A stretch of 21,799 nucleotides of DNA from an uncultured Planctomycetaceae bacterium (GTDB lineage: Bacteria > Planctomycetota > Planctomycetia > Pirellulales > UBA1268), in NCBI GenBank assembly GCA_937900985.1, contig CALCGM010000289.1, positions 1 to 21,799 on the forward strand. The letters are read 5' to 3'. Positions 15,501 to 21,799 of this stretch are shown piece by piece. Position 1 is the first letter of the stretch. Each line of letters starts with the position of its first letter. The position numbers and the translations under genes are program-made. The notes beneath the pieces were generated by a model. The model was not told the origin of the DNA and did no database searches. It saw only the letters and a program-made list of their open reading frames with translations.

Positions 15501-16406
15501 GGGCGGCGTTCCCATGATCTGCAGCCGCTTCGGCAGCACGCGGATCTCCAGCGGCAGATGGCCACCAGGATCGCCATCGAGCTGGTAGGGCACCGGCTCG
15601 TCGGCATCGATGCGGATGCAGGTCGCCTGCTCAACATGCGTGTCTCGCCAGCCGCGGTGCATGCCGGCGACAACGCCAGCGAGATACCGCAGCCCACTCC
15701 ACCAGCGGCCGCCCCGGAAACAGCAGAGGTCGAGCAGACCATCGGAGCAGCTGCCCTCCGCCACAAACCGCAGGCCCAGGGCATACCTTGGCAGGTTGAA
15801 GACAAACGCCCATCGCGTCCGCACGGGCCGCGGATGGCGGTCGGTGCTCACGCGGATCTCCGGAAACCGGTAGCTGCCGAGGGCCTGCAGGATCGGCCGC
15901 ACCCAGGTGGAGTGATGAATGTGGCCGGTGCGGCGGGCCGCCAGCAGCCGCACCACCTCGGCATCAAAGCCCACCGACGCAACCACGAGGAAGAGCCGGC
16001 CGTTGGCCTCGCCGGCATCGATCGCAAACGTTTCTCCGCTCGCAATCCGCTCGACAAGGGTGTCGATGTCGCGATCGAAGCCAAACTGCTTGGCCAGCAG
16101 GTTCTCCGTGCCTAAGGGAAGCACCGCCAGCGGCGTCTCGGCATCGAGCCAGCTGGCCACCATGCCGATCGTGCCATCGCCACCAGCACAGACCACGCAG
16201 GCCAGTCCGCCAGCAGCCGCAGTGCTGGCCGGTTCCCCCGCAGGCTGCAGCCGGCTCCGGATCCGCTCAGGCTCGCGCTCCCGCACCACCTGAAACCCGC
16301 GACCGGTCAGCTCGTCAGCCAGCCGCTCGACGAGCGTCTGGCCCTCCCCCGAACCGGCTCGTGGGTTCTCGGCAATGACGACCATCCGCTCGCTGGAAAC
16401 ATCCAT
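15498..16406 (-). CDS. Diacylglycerol kinase-like lipid kinase (DAGK catalytic domain)
   Basis: This is a 302-residue protein of the YegS/DgkB-like family, expected to phosphorylate a lipid hydroxyl (diacylglycerol or sphingoid-like base) at the inner face of the membrane. The N-terminus gives IAENPRAGSG, the nucleotide-binding AGGDGT lies at about residues 74-79, the second conserved block reads PLGTENLLAKQFG, and the C-terminal QLDGDPGG is the last family motif. The usual PxGTxND reads GTEN-LLA here, a variant I associate with some environmental members. Start is uncertain: a GTG at 16430, the ATG at 16406 (chosen) and an ATG at 16385 all precede the first strand, and none has a strong ribosome binding site. 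It lies 57 nt downstream of the GH17-like surface-protein gene on the same strand and may be read with it. Confidence 0.85.
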   Translation of the reverse strand: MDVSSERMVVIAENPRAGSGEGQTLVERLADELTGRGFQVVREREPERIRSRLQPAGEPASTAAAGGLACVVCAGGDGTIGMVASWLDAETPLAVLPLGTENLLAKQFGFDRDIDTLVERIASGETFAIDAGEANGRLFLVVASVGFDAEVVRLLAARRTGHIHHSTWVRPILQALGSYRFPEIRVSTDRHPRPVRTRWAFVFNLPRYALGLRFVAEGSCSDGLLDLCCFRGGRWWSGLRYLAGVVAGMHRGWRDTHVEQATCIRIDADEPVPYQLDGDPGGHLPLEIRVLPKRLQIMGTPP

Positions 16407-16444
16407 AAGCGGAGCATAACAGGCGGCCACGCCTGATGGCTTTT

Positions 16445-16463
16445 CCCACGGACCGCTCGTGGG
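16445..16463 (-). terminator. Possible hairpin immediately after the surface-protein stop codon
   Basis: CCCACG (16445-16450), a 7-nt loop, CGTGGG (16458-16463) form a perfect 6-bp stem directly beside the TAG at 16466-16464. On the minus strand it is followed by AAAA, not a U tract, so it is not a textbook intrinsic terminator. It could attenuate read-through into the lipid-kinase gene or stabilise the mRNA end. Confidence 0.35.
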
Positions 16464-19400
16464 CTAACCCACCAGGCCGTCACCATCGAGATCGACGTGA
16501 AACAGCCGCTCTTTGTCGAGGACCGACGTATCGCCAGGCCCCTCCTCTCCAACGAACAGGCCGCTCTCATCGAGGATCCAGGCAAAGGCTCCCCATGGCC
16601 CCACATCAAGAACCCGCAGCCGGCCGAGGTCGTCACGGGCAGCGGCAATCAGCCTGGCCCCACCGCGAGCGAGCGGTATGTCGCCGTTCCAGTAGCCGTC
16701 GAAACGGCGGATCAGGATGGGCCCACTCCCTTCGTCCTGCACGAAGGCCAGGCCTGTCCCACGCTCCACGAGGAGGCTGACCTCTGTCGTGGCAGCCACC
16801 ACTTCCAGGGTGAGGCCAGGGTTGTCCGGGGCATCGGCATCACCAAGGATCTCTGGCACCGTTTCGAGGGCAAACTTCGTCGGCCCGATCGCGGTCGCCA
16901 TGCCCTCGGCAAACAGCCCCCAGTGGTCATCCCCTCCCTTCCAGGCCTCGTCGGTGAAGTTGAAATAAAACATGCTGTCGAAGCGGGCATTCAGGCCGTA
17001 GACAGAGCGAGTGACCGCCTCGTAGTAGGCCTGCATGTTCTCCGGATTGGTCACGCGGGGGTCAGAGCCCGAGCCTTGCCAGCCGGTCTCGCCAAGCACG
17101 AGCGGCATGTCGGCGATTCCCAGGTCAGCCAGCATCTCTGCCAGGGCAGCCTCATCCTGCATGAGCACCTCGAGCTGCCGCTCGGGCGTCCAGCTCGGGT
17201 TGAAGCGGTTGTCAAAGAAGCCCGCATAGGAATGCACGTTGATGAAGTCGAGAGCCTTCAGCAGCCGGCCCCCGTCCTGCGGCCAGAAGCTGCTCCACGG
17301 GCGGAAAGTCTCGCCGGAGAAGTTGTAGGTCAGCGGAAGATCGCTCCGCTGGCGGAAGAAGGCCACCTGCCGCAGCACGTCGTCAACCGTGAGATCCGAA
17401 GTATTCCAGTCGGCCAGCTGCTCATTGCCGAGACTGACTGCCAGCACATGCTCCCGGTAGGGCTCGATCACCGCGAGGGCATCTAGAATCAAAGCATCGG
17501 CGTTTGCATCGGTGGTGATATACACGCCCACCTGAACCTTCAGCGGCAGCCCCAGCCGGTCGATCGCCTCCAGGATGCGTCTGGTGTAGTCGCCGGCGCC
17601 CCAGGTGCGGATCATGGTAAAGCCGAGATCAACCACCTGCTGCAGGGCTCCCTCCAGCCTCGCCTGATCCGGCAGGCTGCCCAGCGAACCCACCGAAAAC
17701 CCAATCCCACGGGTCGACTCCCAGAAGGCCCGGTCAGCCACCGTCAGCTCGCTTGCGGGCGAGTCGGCTGGCACTGCTGGTGGCTCATCAGCCACGGGTG
17801 GTTCTGAGGGCAGTGAATCGGCTGGCGGCTGACCAGGCAGGTCAGTTGGCGGCACGACGAGTGTCTCACCGATCACGCCGAAGTTGGTCTCGGCAGTGCT
17901 GACGTTGCCGTTGCTGTCGGTGGCCGCCACCAGCAGGTCGTAGGCACCTGGAGCAGCCGGCTCAAACATCAGCCGCCAGTGGCCGTCGGCGGCCACGATG
18001 CTGCCGTCATGCCAGGCACGTTCACCGAAGCTGCCGTCGGGCCGCCAGTAGCTGCCGCTCTCATGCCGCAGGGCGAGCTTCAGGCTGGCCACGCCGTCGG
18101 TATCGGTCACGGTGCCGTAGATGCCCACCTCAGCACCGGTCATCATTACCACGTCGGGCGTCGGCCAGGCCAGCCACAGATCTGGACCACCCGGCGTGGC
18201 CACCGGCAGATCTCGTGGCGGCAGCGACGGCGGCGACGGCGGAGGCTCAGCAGGGTTTGGTCCCATCACCGGATCAGTCGCAGGCGGTGCCGTCGGATCA
18301 TCGGCCGGGGGCGCCACCTGCTCGCCGCCGCCAGGCAGCACAGGATCGAGCACAATTTCGGCGGGTGTGAAGGGCTGCTCGAGGCCGTTCGGGTTGGGCC
18401 GCACAGCGTTGCCGTCGGTCCCGGCCACGGTCGGCCAGCGAAGCGCGTCGTTCACCCGCCGCTCGAAGCCGTCGTAGAGGTTGCCCTCGGCGTCGACCTC
18501 CGGCCAGGGCGTGTGGATAAAGTCGGCATGCATGCTCCAGCCGGGGGCGTAGCCGGGCCGGTCGGCGGTCATCGAGTCAGACGTGAGCACAAGGCTCGCA
18601 TCTCGTGGGATGCGGCCGTAGTGGATCTGCAGCTGCAACTCCGGCAGGAGGTAGGGGTGGCTGCTCGGGCCACCGTCGCCACCGCGGTCGTAGGCCATGT
18701 GATCCTTAAAGTTGCTGCCGGTGAGGCTTTCACCGTTCCAGAACTGCGGAAACATCACCACCGCCTGCAACGGCAGGTCCTGCCACTCGTCGCCCTGCGG
18801 GATGTGGTCATACTGCGTGGAGGTGCCGATGTAGTTCCAGAACACCACAGCGGTGCTCTGCCGTTCGGTCGGCATCGCGTTGCCGGCGATGATCGAGAGC
18901 CCTGCCGGCATCGCCTCGATCTTCGAAGGCTCAAGCGGCTTCTGCACCGAGTAGTAGCCGATTGAGCTGCCGAGTGGGTCGACATAGGTGCCCGTCTTCT
19001 CGTTGAACAGGCTCGGCACCCAGTAGACCGAGAGGTTGTTGGCAGGCGCCGCCTCGCTGACCCCGGCATCCATCAGGCTGGCCAGGGTCGAGTTCTCATC
19101 AATCGTTGGGTTTACGAAAAAGTCGTGGGCGTGCCAGAAGTCTGGATTACCCGGCGCAAGCAGCGGGTCGACCGTCGCCCGCTTGACGAAGTTCAGCCGC
19201 GTATGGAACTCACCCAGCGGCATGCCCGTGATGTCCCAGGCGGATGGCTCACCCGGATCGGTCAGCCCAAAGCCCCAGCTGATCTCCTCAGCAGCGAGCC
19301 CGCTGGCATCGACCATCGGACCACTGTCCATCGACATCATCATCGCCGCGGGCTCGTTCGCCCCGCCGATGTCGGGCGGCATCCCGGCAGGGGTGGTGGT

Positions 19401-19565
19401 GGTGCTGAGCATGCACCGCGGCTCAAGCCGTTCATTGGCAAGCGAGCCGCAGTGCTGCGAGAGGGTCCGTCCGCGACGGTGCCGGGAAGCGGCTGCCGCA
19501 CCAGCCTGAAAGGGCCAGGCGGAACCGTGCATGAAGAGCACTCGCAGAAGAGAGGGCGTGTTCAT
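16464..19565 (-). CDS. LEPR-motif surface protein: DUF1996 domain, Pro-rich linkers, Ig-like domain and GH17-like glycosidase domain
   Basis: This is a 1033-residue protein. The N-terminus carries NERLEPRCMLS at residues 44-54, the LEPR-xLL motif seen near the start of large planctomycete surface proteins. Residues about 113-370 match DUF1996, with FHTRLNF, then DFWHAHDFFVN (His145, His147) and the later HADFIHTPWPEVD. A Pro-rich linker (410-455) leads to a beta-sandwich of about 100 residues (GTVTDTDGVASLKLALR, YDLLVAATDSNGN), then a second linker. Residues about 610-900 form a TIM-barrel like GH17 (clan A): GNEQ with acid/base Glu715 and VLGETGWQGSG with nucleophile Glu826. The tail (920-1033) ends in FHVDLDGDGLVG, a tryptophan-rich Ca-loop-like terminus. 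The start ATG at 19565 has AGGAG 6 nt upstream. It is probably a cell-surface or secreted beta-glucan-active protein; the substrate is inferred from family only. Confidence 0.87.
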   Translation of the reverse strand: MNTPSLLRVLFMHGSAWPFQAGAAAASRHRRGRTLSQHCGSLANERLEPRCMLSTTTTPAGMPPDIGGANEPAAMMMSMDSGPMVDASGLAAEEISWGFGLTDPGEPSAWDITGMPLGEFHTRLNFVKRATVDPLLAPGNPDFWHAHDFFVNPTIDENSTLASLMDAGVSEAAPANNLSVYWVPSLFNEKTGTYVDPLGSSIGYYSVQKPLEPSKIEAMPAGLSIIAGNAMPTERQSTAVVFWNYIGTSTQYDHIPQGDEWQDLPLQAVVMFPQFWNGESLTGSNFKDHMAYDRGGDGGPSSHPYLLPELQLQIHYGRIPRDASLVLTSDSMTADRPGYAPGWSMHADFIHTPWPEVDAEGNLYDGFERRVNDALRWPTVAGTDGNAVRPNPNGLEQPFTPAEIVLDPVLPGGGEQVAPPADDPTAPPATDPVMGPNPAEPPPSPPSLPPRDLPVATPGGPDLWLAWPTPDVVMMTGAEVGIYGTVTDTDGVASLKLALRHESGSYWRPDGSFGERAWHDGSIVAADGHWRLMFEPAAPGAYDLLVAATDSNGNVSTAETNFGVIGETLVVPPTDLPGQPPADSLPSEPPVADEPPAVPADSPASELTVADRAFWESTRGIGFSVGSLGSLPDQARLEGALQQVVDLGFTMIRTWGAGDYTRRILEAIDRLGLPLKVQVGVYITTDANADALILDALAVIEPYREHVLAVSLGNEQLADWNTSDLTVDDVLRQVAFFRQRSDLPLTYNFSGETFRPWSSFWPQDGGRLLKALDFINVHSYAGFFDNRFNPSWTPERQLEVLMQDEAALAEMLADLGIADMPLVLGETGWQGSGSDPRVTNPENMQAYYEAVTRSVYGLNARFDSMFYFNFTDEAWKGGDDHWGLFAEGMATAIGPTKFALETVPEILGDADAPDNPGLTLEVVAATTEVSLLVERGTGLAFVQDEGSGPILIRRFDGYWNGDIPLARGGARLIAAARDDLGRLRVLDVGPWGAFAWILDESGLFVGEEGPGDTSVLDKERLFHVDLDGDGLVG

Positions 19566-19653
19566 CGTGGGCTCCTTTTCCGGAGGAGACTGCCTTGCAA
19601 GGGATTTCTACGAGCCGGCTGATCGGCCCGGTCCACCTGCTAGGCTTAGTGGT

Positions 19654-19670
19654 CCGCTTCAGGCAAGCGG
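19654..19670. repeat. Inverted repeat CCGCTT-CAGGC-AAGCGG
   Basis: Perfect 6-bp arms with a 5-nt centre, in the divergent promoter region 89 nt before the minus-strand start codon. Candidate operator for a dimeric regulator or a leader hairpin of the surface-protein mRNA; there is no adjacent T tract that would make it a terminator. Confidence 0.45.
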
Positions 19671-19690
19671 TCATTCATAAAACCAGCCGA

Positions 19691-19714
19691 GCCCTCGGCG
19701 AGGGCAGCACTGCC
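19691..19714. repeat. Two overlapping palindromes
   Basis: GCCCTC-GGC-GAGGGC (19691-19705) overlaps GGCAG-CA-CTGCC (19703-19714), so the two hairpins are mutually exclusive. They lie just upstream of the 11-bp direct repeats. The role is unknown. Confidence 0.4.
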
Positions 19715-19732
19715 GCGGCCGGACAACACCGA

Positions 19733-19765
19733 TTTTCATGGTGTGTTCATGGTTCGTTCATCTCT
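19733..19765 (+). promoter_or_regulatory. Three tandem 11-bp direct repeats, candidate OmpR/PhoB-family operator
   Basis: The units are TTTTCATGGTG (19733), TGTTCATGGTT (19744) and CGTTCATCTCT (19755). All share TTCAT in exact 11-bp register, and the first two share TTCATGG. Winged-helix response regulators of the OmpR/PhoB family bind head-to-tail to 11-bp direct repeats, one monomer per repeat. The downstream gene encodes such a regulator, so autoregulation is likely, and control of the divergent surface-protein gene is possible. Confidence 0.6.
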
Positions 19766-19855
19766 CCACTGCGTGAGAGCCAATGACACCGTCGCGGTGG
19801 ACAGTTGGGACACCCCTTCATCGACAGCCACTCACCCGACAGGCATGCCACGGCC

Positions 19856-20557
19856 ATGACTCTGCCAGCCCTTGTGCCAGCCCGCCTGCCTGACGGCCTG
19901 CGAGTGCTGGTGGTCGAAGACGACCCTGCCTCCCGCGGTGCACTGCGGCAGGGCCTTGCTGATCGAGGAGCGGCGGTGATCGAAGCAGCCGACGGCGTCG
20001 AGGCGATCCACCTGGCTGCCGAGCAGCGGCCGGAGCTCGTGGTACTCGACCTGATGCTGCCGCTGCTTGATGGCGAGCATGTGATCGCACATCTCCGCCG
20101 GGTGTCTGATCCGCCGATCATCGTTGTCTCTGCAAAGCGGAGCGAAGAGGCCCGCGTGCATGCCCTCGACCTTGGGGCCGACGACTACCTGGTGAAGCCC
20201 TTCACGCTCACAGAGCTCACCGCGCGAATCCGGGCCGTGCTCCGCCGCAGCGGCGCACAACGGACGCCGGAACTGGAGACACCGGCGCTGGACTTTCAGC
20301 TCGATCCCGCTGCCATGGCCGTCACCCGTGGCGGTGAGCGGCTTCCGCTCACCACACAGGAGTTTGCCCTGCTGGACCTGCTCGTGCGGCAGCGTGGCAG
20401 GATCGTCTCGCGCGAGGCGATCGAGGCAACGATCCTGACCCAGGGCCGATCCGACGCAAGCAACGTGGTCGATGTCGTGGTGATGCGGCTGCGGAAGAAG
20501 CTTGGCCGTGAGCTGATCACCACCCGCCGCGGACAGGGCTTCATCATCGAAGGCTAA
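19856..20557 (+). CDS. OmpR/PhoB-family response regulator
   Basis: This is a 233-residue protein. The receiver domain (about 15-130) has the acidic pair EDD (21-23), phospho-acceptor Asp65 in VVLDLMLP, the switch Ser92 (VVSAK) and Lys114 in LVKPF. A Trans_reg_C winged helix (about 140-233) follows, with LTTQEFALLDLLVRQRG, NVVDVVVMRLRKKL and the terminal wing TTRRGQGFII. It should bind DNA as a dimer after phosphorylation by the kinase encoded next, which starts 4 nt after this stop. The ATG at 19856 is chosen because the receiver fold begins shortly after. A TTG at 19805 would add 17 residues without support. There is no strong Shine-Dalgarno. The 11-bp repeats upstream are its likely target. 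Confidence 0.93.
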   Translation: MTLPALVPARLPDGLRVLVVEDDPASRGALRQGLADRGAAVIEAADGVEAIHLAAEQRPELVVLDLMLPLLDGEHVIAHLRRVSDPPIIVVSAKRSEEARVHALDLGADDYLVKPFTLTELTARIRAVLRRSGAQRTPELETPALDFQLDPAAMAVTRGGERLPLTTQEFALLDLLVRQRGRIVSREAIEATILTQGRSDASNVVDVVVMRLRKKLGRELITTRRGQGFIIEG

Positions 20558-20561
20558 TGCC

Positions 20562-21701
20562 ATGCCCCGGCACTCCACCACCGCAGTTGGCTGCACGCGA
20601 GGCGACCGCAGCTTTCAAGCCCGCCGCTCGCTGACGAGGAGGTTTGCGGTGGCCTTCACGGCCCTGGCCACCATGCTCGCCATCACCGCCCACTACGCCC
20701 ACTATGAGGCCAGCGGCAAGGGCCTCACCTGGCACCTCAGCGAACTGCTCTGGACACTGCTGGCCACCCTGCCCGTCGGCCTGCTCGGCGGCTGGCTGCT
20801 CCTCCGCTGGCTGCTCAGGCCCCTCCGCCGCATCGAGCACACCGCCGAGCAGATCGCCGCCGGCCGTCTTGAGGCCCGCATCGATCCGGCAGATGTCGAC
20901 GTCGAGATCGCGCACGTGGCCACCAGCATCAACACAATGCTCGACCGGCTGGAGTCCGTCCGCGTGAAGCTCTCGCAGTTCAACGACAACCTCGTCCACG
21001 AGGTGCTCGGGCCCGTGCATGCGATCCAGCTCCAGGTGGAGGTGGGCGAGGCACCAGAGCGTTCCCAAGAAGAGCTGCAGCAGTGCGTGACCGCGATCGG
21101 CGGCCGGGCCCAGCATCTGGAAGCCATCTGCGAGTCCTTGCTCGCCTTCTCCCGCTCGGTGGTGCCTGATCCGAAAACACTCACCACGCTCGATCTCGAG
21201 CCGATCATCGAGGCGGCCATCGAGCGGGTGCGTCCCCACTGGACGCGGGCGGAGGTGCGTGTGGAAAACCAGACCGGCTCGCTGCTGGTTCGCGGCCAGC
21301 CTGATCTCCTCGAACTCGTGCTCGTCAACCTGATCGACAACGCCGTGGGCCACAGCCCACCCGGGAAGACCGTGGAGCTTGCCAGCCGGCGTGACGAGGG
21401 AGCCGTGTCGGTGCTCGTCGCAGACCATGGCCCCGGGGTGGCCGCCGGGATGGAGCTCAACATCTTCGACATGCACGTCTCCACGCGGGAACGGCGGCCC
21501 TCATCCACTGGCGCTGGTCGGGTTGCCACTCGCCAGGGCCACGGAGTGGGCCTGGCGATCTGCCGCACGCTCATGGAGAGCCTCGGGGGTGAGGTGAGCT
21601 ACGAGCCGACGCCAGGCGGCGGCGCCACCTTCGTGATGCGGTTCCCACACGGTGCTCGACTCGAGCCTCCGCCCATGTCGCCCGTCCGGGGCCGCGGGTG
21701 A
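20562..21701 (+). CDS. Compact two-TM sensor histidine kinase with HAMP domain
   Basis: This is a 379-residue inner-membrane kinase paired with the preceding response regulator (4-nt gap). TM1 is about residues 28-43 and TM2 about 62-84. The extracytoplasmic loop between them is only about 18 residues and contains three His. A HAMP domain follows (about 84-133). The dimerisation/phospho-acceptor helix carries His146 in NLVHEVLGPV, where most HisKA kinases read SHELRTPL. The ATPase domain has the N box with Asn256 and Asn260 (LVNLIDNA), G1 as DHGPG (288-292) and G2 as GHGVGLAI (326-333). The segment between the F-box-like NIFDMHVS and G2 is about 20 residues and Arg/Ser-rich. The tail is Pro/Arg-rich. 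Assignment is firm; the stimulus is unknown. Confidence 0.92.
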   Translation: MPRHSTTAVGCTRGDRSFQARRSLTRRFAVAFTALATMLAITAHYAHYEASGKGLTWHLSELLWTLLATLPVGLLGGWLLLRWLLRPLRRIEHTAEQIAAGRLEARIDPADVDVEIAHVATSINTMLDRLESVRVKLSQFNDNLVHEVLGPVHAIQLQVEVGEAPERSQEELQQCVTAIGGRAQHLEAICESLLAFSRSVVPDPKTLTTLDLEPIIEAAIERVRPHWTRAEVRVENQTGSLLVRGQPDLLELVLVNLIDNAVGHSPPGKTVELASRRDEGAVSVLVADHGPGVAAGMELNIFDMHVSTRERRPSSTGAGRVATRQGHGVGLAICRTLMESLGGEVSYEPTPGGGATFVMRFPHGARLEPPPMSPVRGRG

Positions 21702-21799
21702 AGAATTTGAGGTTCTCGAATCACAAGGCGACTCGGGTGGCGGCTCGCACGGTTGCGGTACCCTGTAGGAAACGACACGGGCACCTCCGCAGCCAGCTT
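21702..21799. other. Non-coding end of window
   Basis: These 98 nt after the kinase stop codon contain no convincing gene or terminator. GCGGTACCCT near 21755-21764 resembles the other TAC-type -10-like sequences in the window and could belong to a promoter for a gene beyond the edge. Confidence 0.4.

Larger units (their letters stand above)
19566..19855. promoter_or_regulatory. Divergent regulatory region between surface-glycosidase gene and two-component system
   Basis: This 290-bp non-coding region must hold promoters for both directions. It has an AGGAG ribosome binding site for the minus-strand gene near 19576-19572, an inverted repeat at 19654-19670, overlapping palindromes at 19691-19714, three 11-bp direct repeats at 19733-19765 and a palindrome at 19787-19799. 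I could not assign -10 and -35 boxes with confidence. Confidence 0.6.

Noticed and set aside
17979..18965. Plus-strand open frame (328 codons) inside the surface-protein gene
   Set aside because: It overlaps the DUF1996 and linker coding region on the opposite strand and shows no domain or ribosome binding site.

Overview
The window is GC-rich and densely coding. Its protein repertoire points to a planctomycete, probably Pirellulales-like. The markers are a secreted PVC-type dehydrogenase fused to a Pirellula/Verrucomicrobium-type c-heme domain, a LEPR-xLL motif near the N-terminus of a giant surface protein, a secreted PQQ-like propeller, and many multi-domain exported proteins. This assignment is inferred from domain content; there is no rRNA in the window.

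Layout. Positions 3-1628 hold the 3' part of a cysNC fusion (ATP sulfurylase GTPase subunit plus APS kinase; sulfate activation). Next is a small secreted Dabb-domain protein (1776-2240). A minus-strand pair follows: a secreted proline-rich coiled-coil protein with an acidic tail (5431-4502), translationally coupled through a 4-nt overlap to a secreted trypsin-like protease / concanavalin-like / SirB1-like fusion (4505-2250). A secreted PQQ-like propeller protein (5566-6960) is divergent from that pair.

Positions 7076-15492 look like one transcription unit: a 1590-residue secreted FG-GAP / PVC dehydrogenase / HEAT / cytochrome c / binding-module fusion, a DHDPS-family class I aldolase or dehydratase that overlaps it by ATGA, a UPF0261 (Tm-1-like) protein, and a DUF3748 (YidR-like) propeller. 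The most attractive hypothesis here is a sugar or sugar-acid catabolic unit: extracytoplasmic oxidation coupled to heme, then keto-acid cleavage or dehydration in the cytoplasm, with two poorly characterised partners.

On the minus strand, a LEPR-type surface protein that fuses DUF1996 to a GH17-like glycosidase (19565-16464) is followed by a diacylglycerol-kinase-like lipid kinase (16406-15498). The lipid kinase converges on the DUF3748 gene with only 5 nt between stop codons. An OmpR/PhoB-type response regulator (19856-20557) and a compact histidine kinase (20562-21701) are divergent from the surface protein. The 290-bp divergent intergenic region carries three tandem 11-bp repeats (consensus NGTTCATGGTN), the classic geometry of an OmpR/PhoB-family operator, plus several palindromes. 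This makes it likely that the two-component system controls itself and perhaps the surface glycosidase.

No tRNA, rRNA, CRISPR array, insertion sequence or phage gene was seen. The last 98 bases (21702-21799) contain no gene.
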